Below are positions 62,930-64,000 of a stretch of DNA of 64,000 nt, one piece after another. Below the pieces are notes generated by a model. It was given only the letters and a program-made list of their open reading frames with translations, was not told the origin of the DNA and did no database searches. How positions within the stretch are numbered: the stretch's first letter is position 1; each line of letters begins with the position of its first letter. The translations under genes were made by a program, and so were the position numbers. The stretch is taken from the NCBI RefSeq assembly GCF_900101875.1, contig NZ_FNAI01000020.1, positions 1 to 64,000 on the forward strand. Direction: 5' to 3'. The DNA is from Mucilaginibacter pineti. GTDB taxonomy: Bacteria > Bacteroidota > Bacteroidia > Sphingobacteriales > Sphingobacteriaceae.

Positions 62930-64000
62930 TTACTCTTCTTTTTGAAGATCAATTTTTACAGGGCCAAGTAAACCGGATACACGTAAAGGCTCGTCTTTAC
63001 CGGGGCCGGATATTGTCCACGTTTTACGTTTGTCTTCAGGTTGTCCGGCATCGAAAACCAAGCGATTAAACCAGGTACTCGTAACTTCCACACTAACCGT
63101 ATTTTTACCCGGTTTAATAAAATCCTTTAAATCTATGCGGTATGGCGGTGCCCATAATTTACCAATTTGCTGGCCATTGATAGTCACGGATGCAGCCATA
63201 TCAACTTTTCCTAAATCGAGGATGTATTCCTGTCCGGGCTCTATTCTGTCGATGTTAAATGTATTGGTATAGGTTGCAGTTCCCGAAAACGCCTTTCCTT
63301 CGGCAGAAATGTCAAGGTCTTTCCAAGGTTTTAAGGCTGTTAATTCTACTGCCTCCGGAACTCCCCAACCTGCCGGAAAGGTCAGCTTCCACGAATCTGA
63401 GATTGGTATTGTACCTACCACGGTGTTTGCTTTAAACGCTGTTGCTGCGTTTAGGCTTTCTTTTTGCCTGAAAACGATAAAGCATGATCCCCCTTTTGCC
63501 AGATCAAGCTTAACGGTTGTACGTTCTCCGTTCTGCCGGCTTTCTGCAGCGCTGGATTTTCCGGTGACTGGGTCCCAAAGTTCTACCTGCCCACTGGCCC
63601 TAAAGCTAAGTTCACCCGTAAACCCTTTTCCTTTCGGCGCGGTTACAAAATACCAGTCTGCACCGTTGGTACGGCGGTGCGCCCATAACGCATCGCCTCC
63701 TGTAACATCAGGTTTTATCTTTAATGTAGCTAATGCCTGTTCTATCGTTAAACCCGAAACCACGTAACCCTTTCCAACTTTCCTCAAACCTTTACGGGAT
63801 TCTCCCCAGATACTTTTAACTGCGGCATTAAAACGCTGGGTTGCGACATCACCTCCGGAAAGTGTGGCCAATCCAACCGGCGCTTCGCCAACAATAGTTG
63901 CCCCGTTACGCAGTAGTAACAGTATTTTCTCCAGTGTTTGAGGCAGCATATGCGGCACATCTGGTAGCCATAGTACCCGGTATTGGATTCCCTCGGGCGT
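62930..64000 (-). CDS. GH106-like glycoside hydrolase, 5' part beyond the window
   Basis: C-terminal portion of a paralogue of the next gene. The frame is open to the window edge, and the first readable residues TPEGIQYRVLWLPDVPHMLP lie well inside the protein, so the true start is outside. Visible parts are the end of the catalytic domain (VGKGYVVSGLTIEQALATLK), a beta domain (ELSFRASGQVELWDPVTGKS) and the sugar-binding jelly roll (DLGKVDMAASVTINGQQIGK; VSGLLGPVKIDL). The two GH106-like genes form a tandem pair, probably for sequential removal of rhamnose or related sugars from a branched glycan. Confidence 0.82.
   Translation of the reverse strand, partial: TPEGIQYRVLWLPDVPHMLPQTLEKILLLLRNGATIVGEAPVGLATLSGGDVATQRFNAAVKSIWGESRKGLRKVGKGYVVSGLTIEQALATLKIKPDVTGGDALWAHRRTNGADWYFVTAPKGKGFTGELSFRASGQVELWDPVTGKSSAAESRQNGERTTVKLDLAKGGSCFIVFRQKESLNAATAFKANTVVGTIPISDSWKLTFPAGWGVPEAVELTALKPWKDLDISAEGKAFSGTATYTNTFNIDRIEPGQEYILDLGKVDMAASVTINGQQIGKLWAPPYRIDLKDFIKPGKNTVSVEVTSTWFNRLVFDAGQPEDKRKTWTISGPGKDEPLRVSGLLGPVKIDLQKEE

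Noticed and set aside
1..64000. tRNA, rRNA, insertion sequence, prophage or CRISPR features
   Set aside because: No transposase or integrase reading frames, regular spacer arrays or tRNA-like cloverleaf sequences were noticed on either strand. A dedicated search program would be needed to exclude small RNAs.

Overview
The window looks like chromosomal DNA of a Bacteroidota member, most likely a Sphingobacteriaceae relative such as Mucilaginibacter or Pedobacter. The signs are many SusC/SusD and TonB-dependent receptors, lipoproteins with Cys-Lys after the lipobox, an ECF sigma/FecR pair, HYC_CC_PP and AHSA1 proteins, few Shine-Dalgarno sequences, occasional TAnnTTTG promoter boxes and moderate-to-low GC. 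The genus is inference. I see no rRNA, tRNA, insertion sequence, prophage or CRISPR array.

Region 1 (1-10800) is a polysaccharide utilisation locus: a GH92 alpha-mannosidase ending at a strong terminator, then a SusC/SusD pair and two surface lipoproteins that share a C-terminal discoidin-like domain. The target is probably a mannose-rich glycan. Three copies of AAACGTTT lie upstream of susC. Region 2 (10959-17062) holds a PAS histidine kinase without a partner, an AraC regulator divergent from an NADPH:quinone-type oxidoreductase, a small secreted protein and an M28 peptidase. Region 3 (17259-26896) has an outer-membrane receptor-like protein divergent from a large FtsX-type permease, then an LpoB-like envelope cluster and an AHSA1 protein. 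Region 4 (27041-31284, minus strand) is a sugar catabolism operon (GH116, SDR dehydrogenase, SMP-30 lactonase) whose first gene has lost its 5' end.

Region 5 (31331-33153) is a small metal-handling group: a CopZ-like chaperone, an HMA-AraC fusion regulator and an HYC_CC_PP protein. Region 6 (33316-42345) has a histidine phosphatase, a TonB receptor paired with a beta-helix lipoprotein instead of SusD, a sterol desaturase-family hydroxylase with an outer-membrane barrel protein, a PepSY-like protein, an orphan OmpR-family response regulator and a PAP2 phosphatase.

Region 7 (42570-59843) is the most unusual part. It is a ten-gene, same-strand cluster: ECF sigma factor, FecR, STN-domain TonB receptor, DUF4397-like lipoprotein, another lipoprotein, three fasciclin (FAS1) lipoproteins, an Oar-like TonB receptor, and a lipoprotein with five IPT/TIG repeats and an NHL propeller. 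A leader with four successive hairpins precedes the first receptor. I read it as a sigma/anti-sigma-controlled surface uptake or adhesion system without SusD. Region 8 (59908-64000, minus strand) has two tandem GH106-like glycosidases, the upstream one cut by the window edge.
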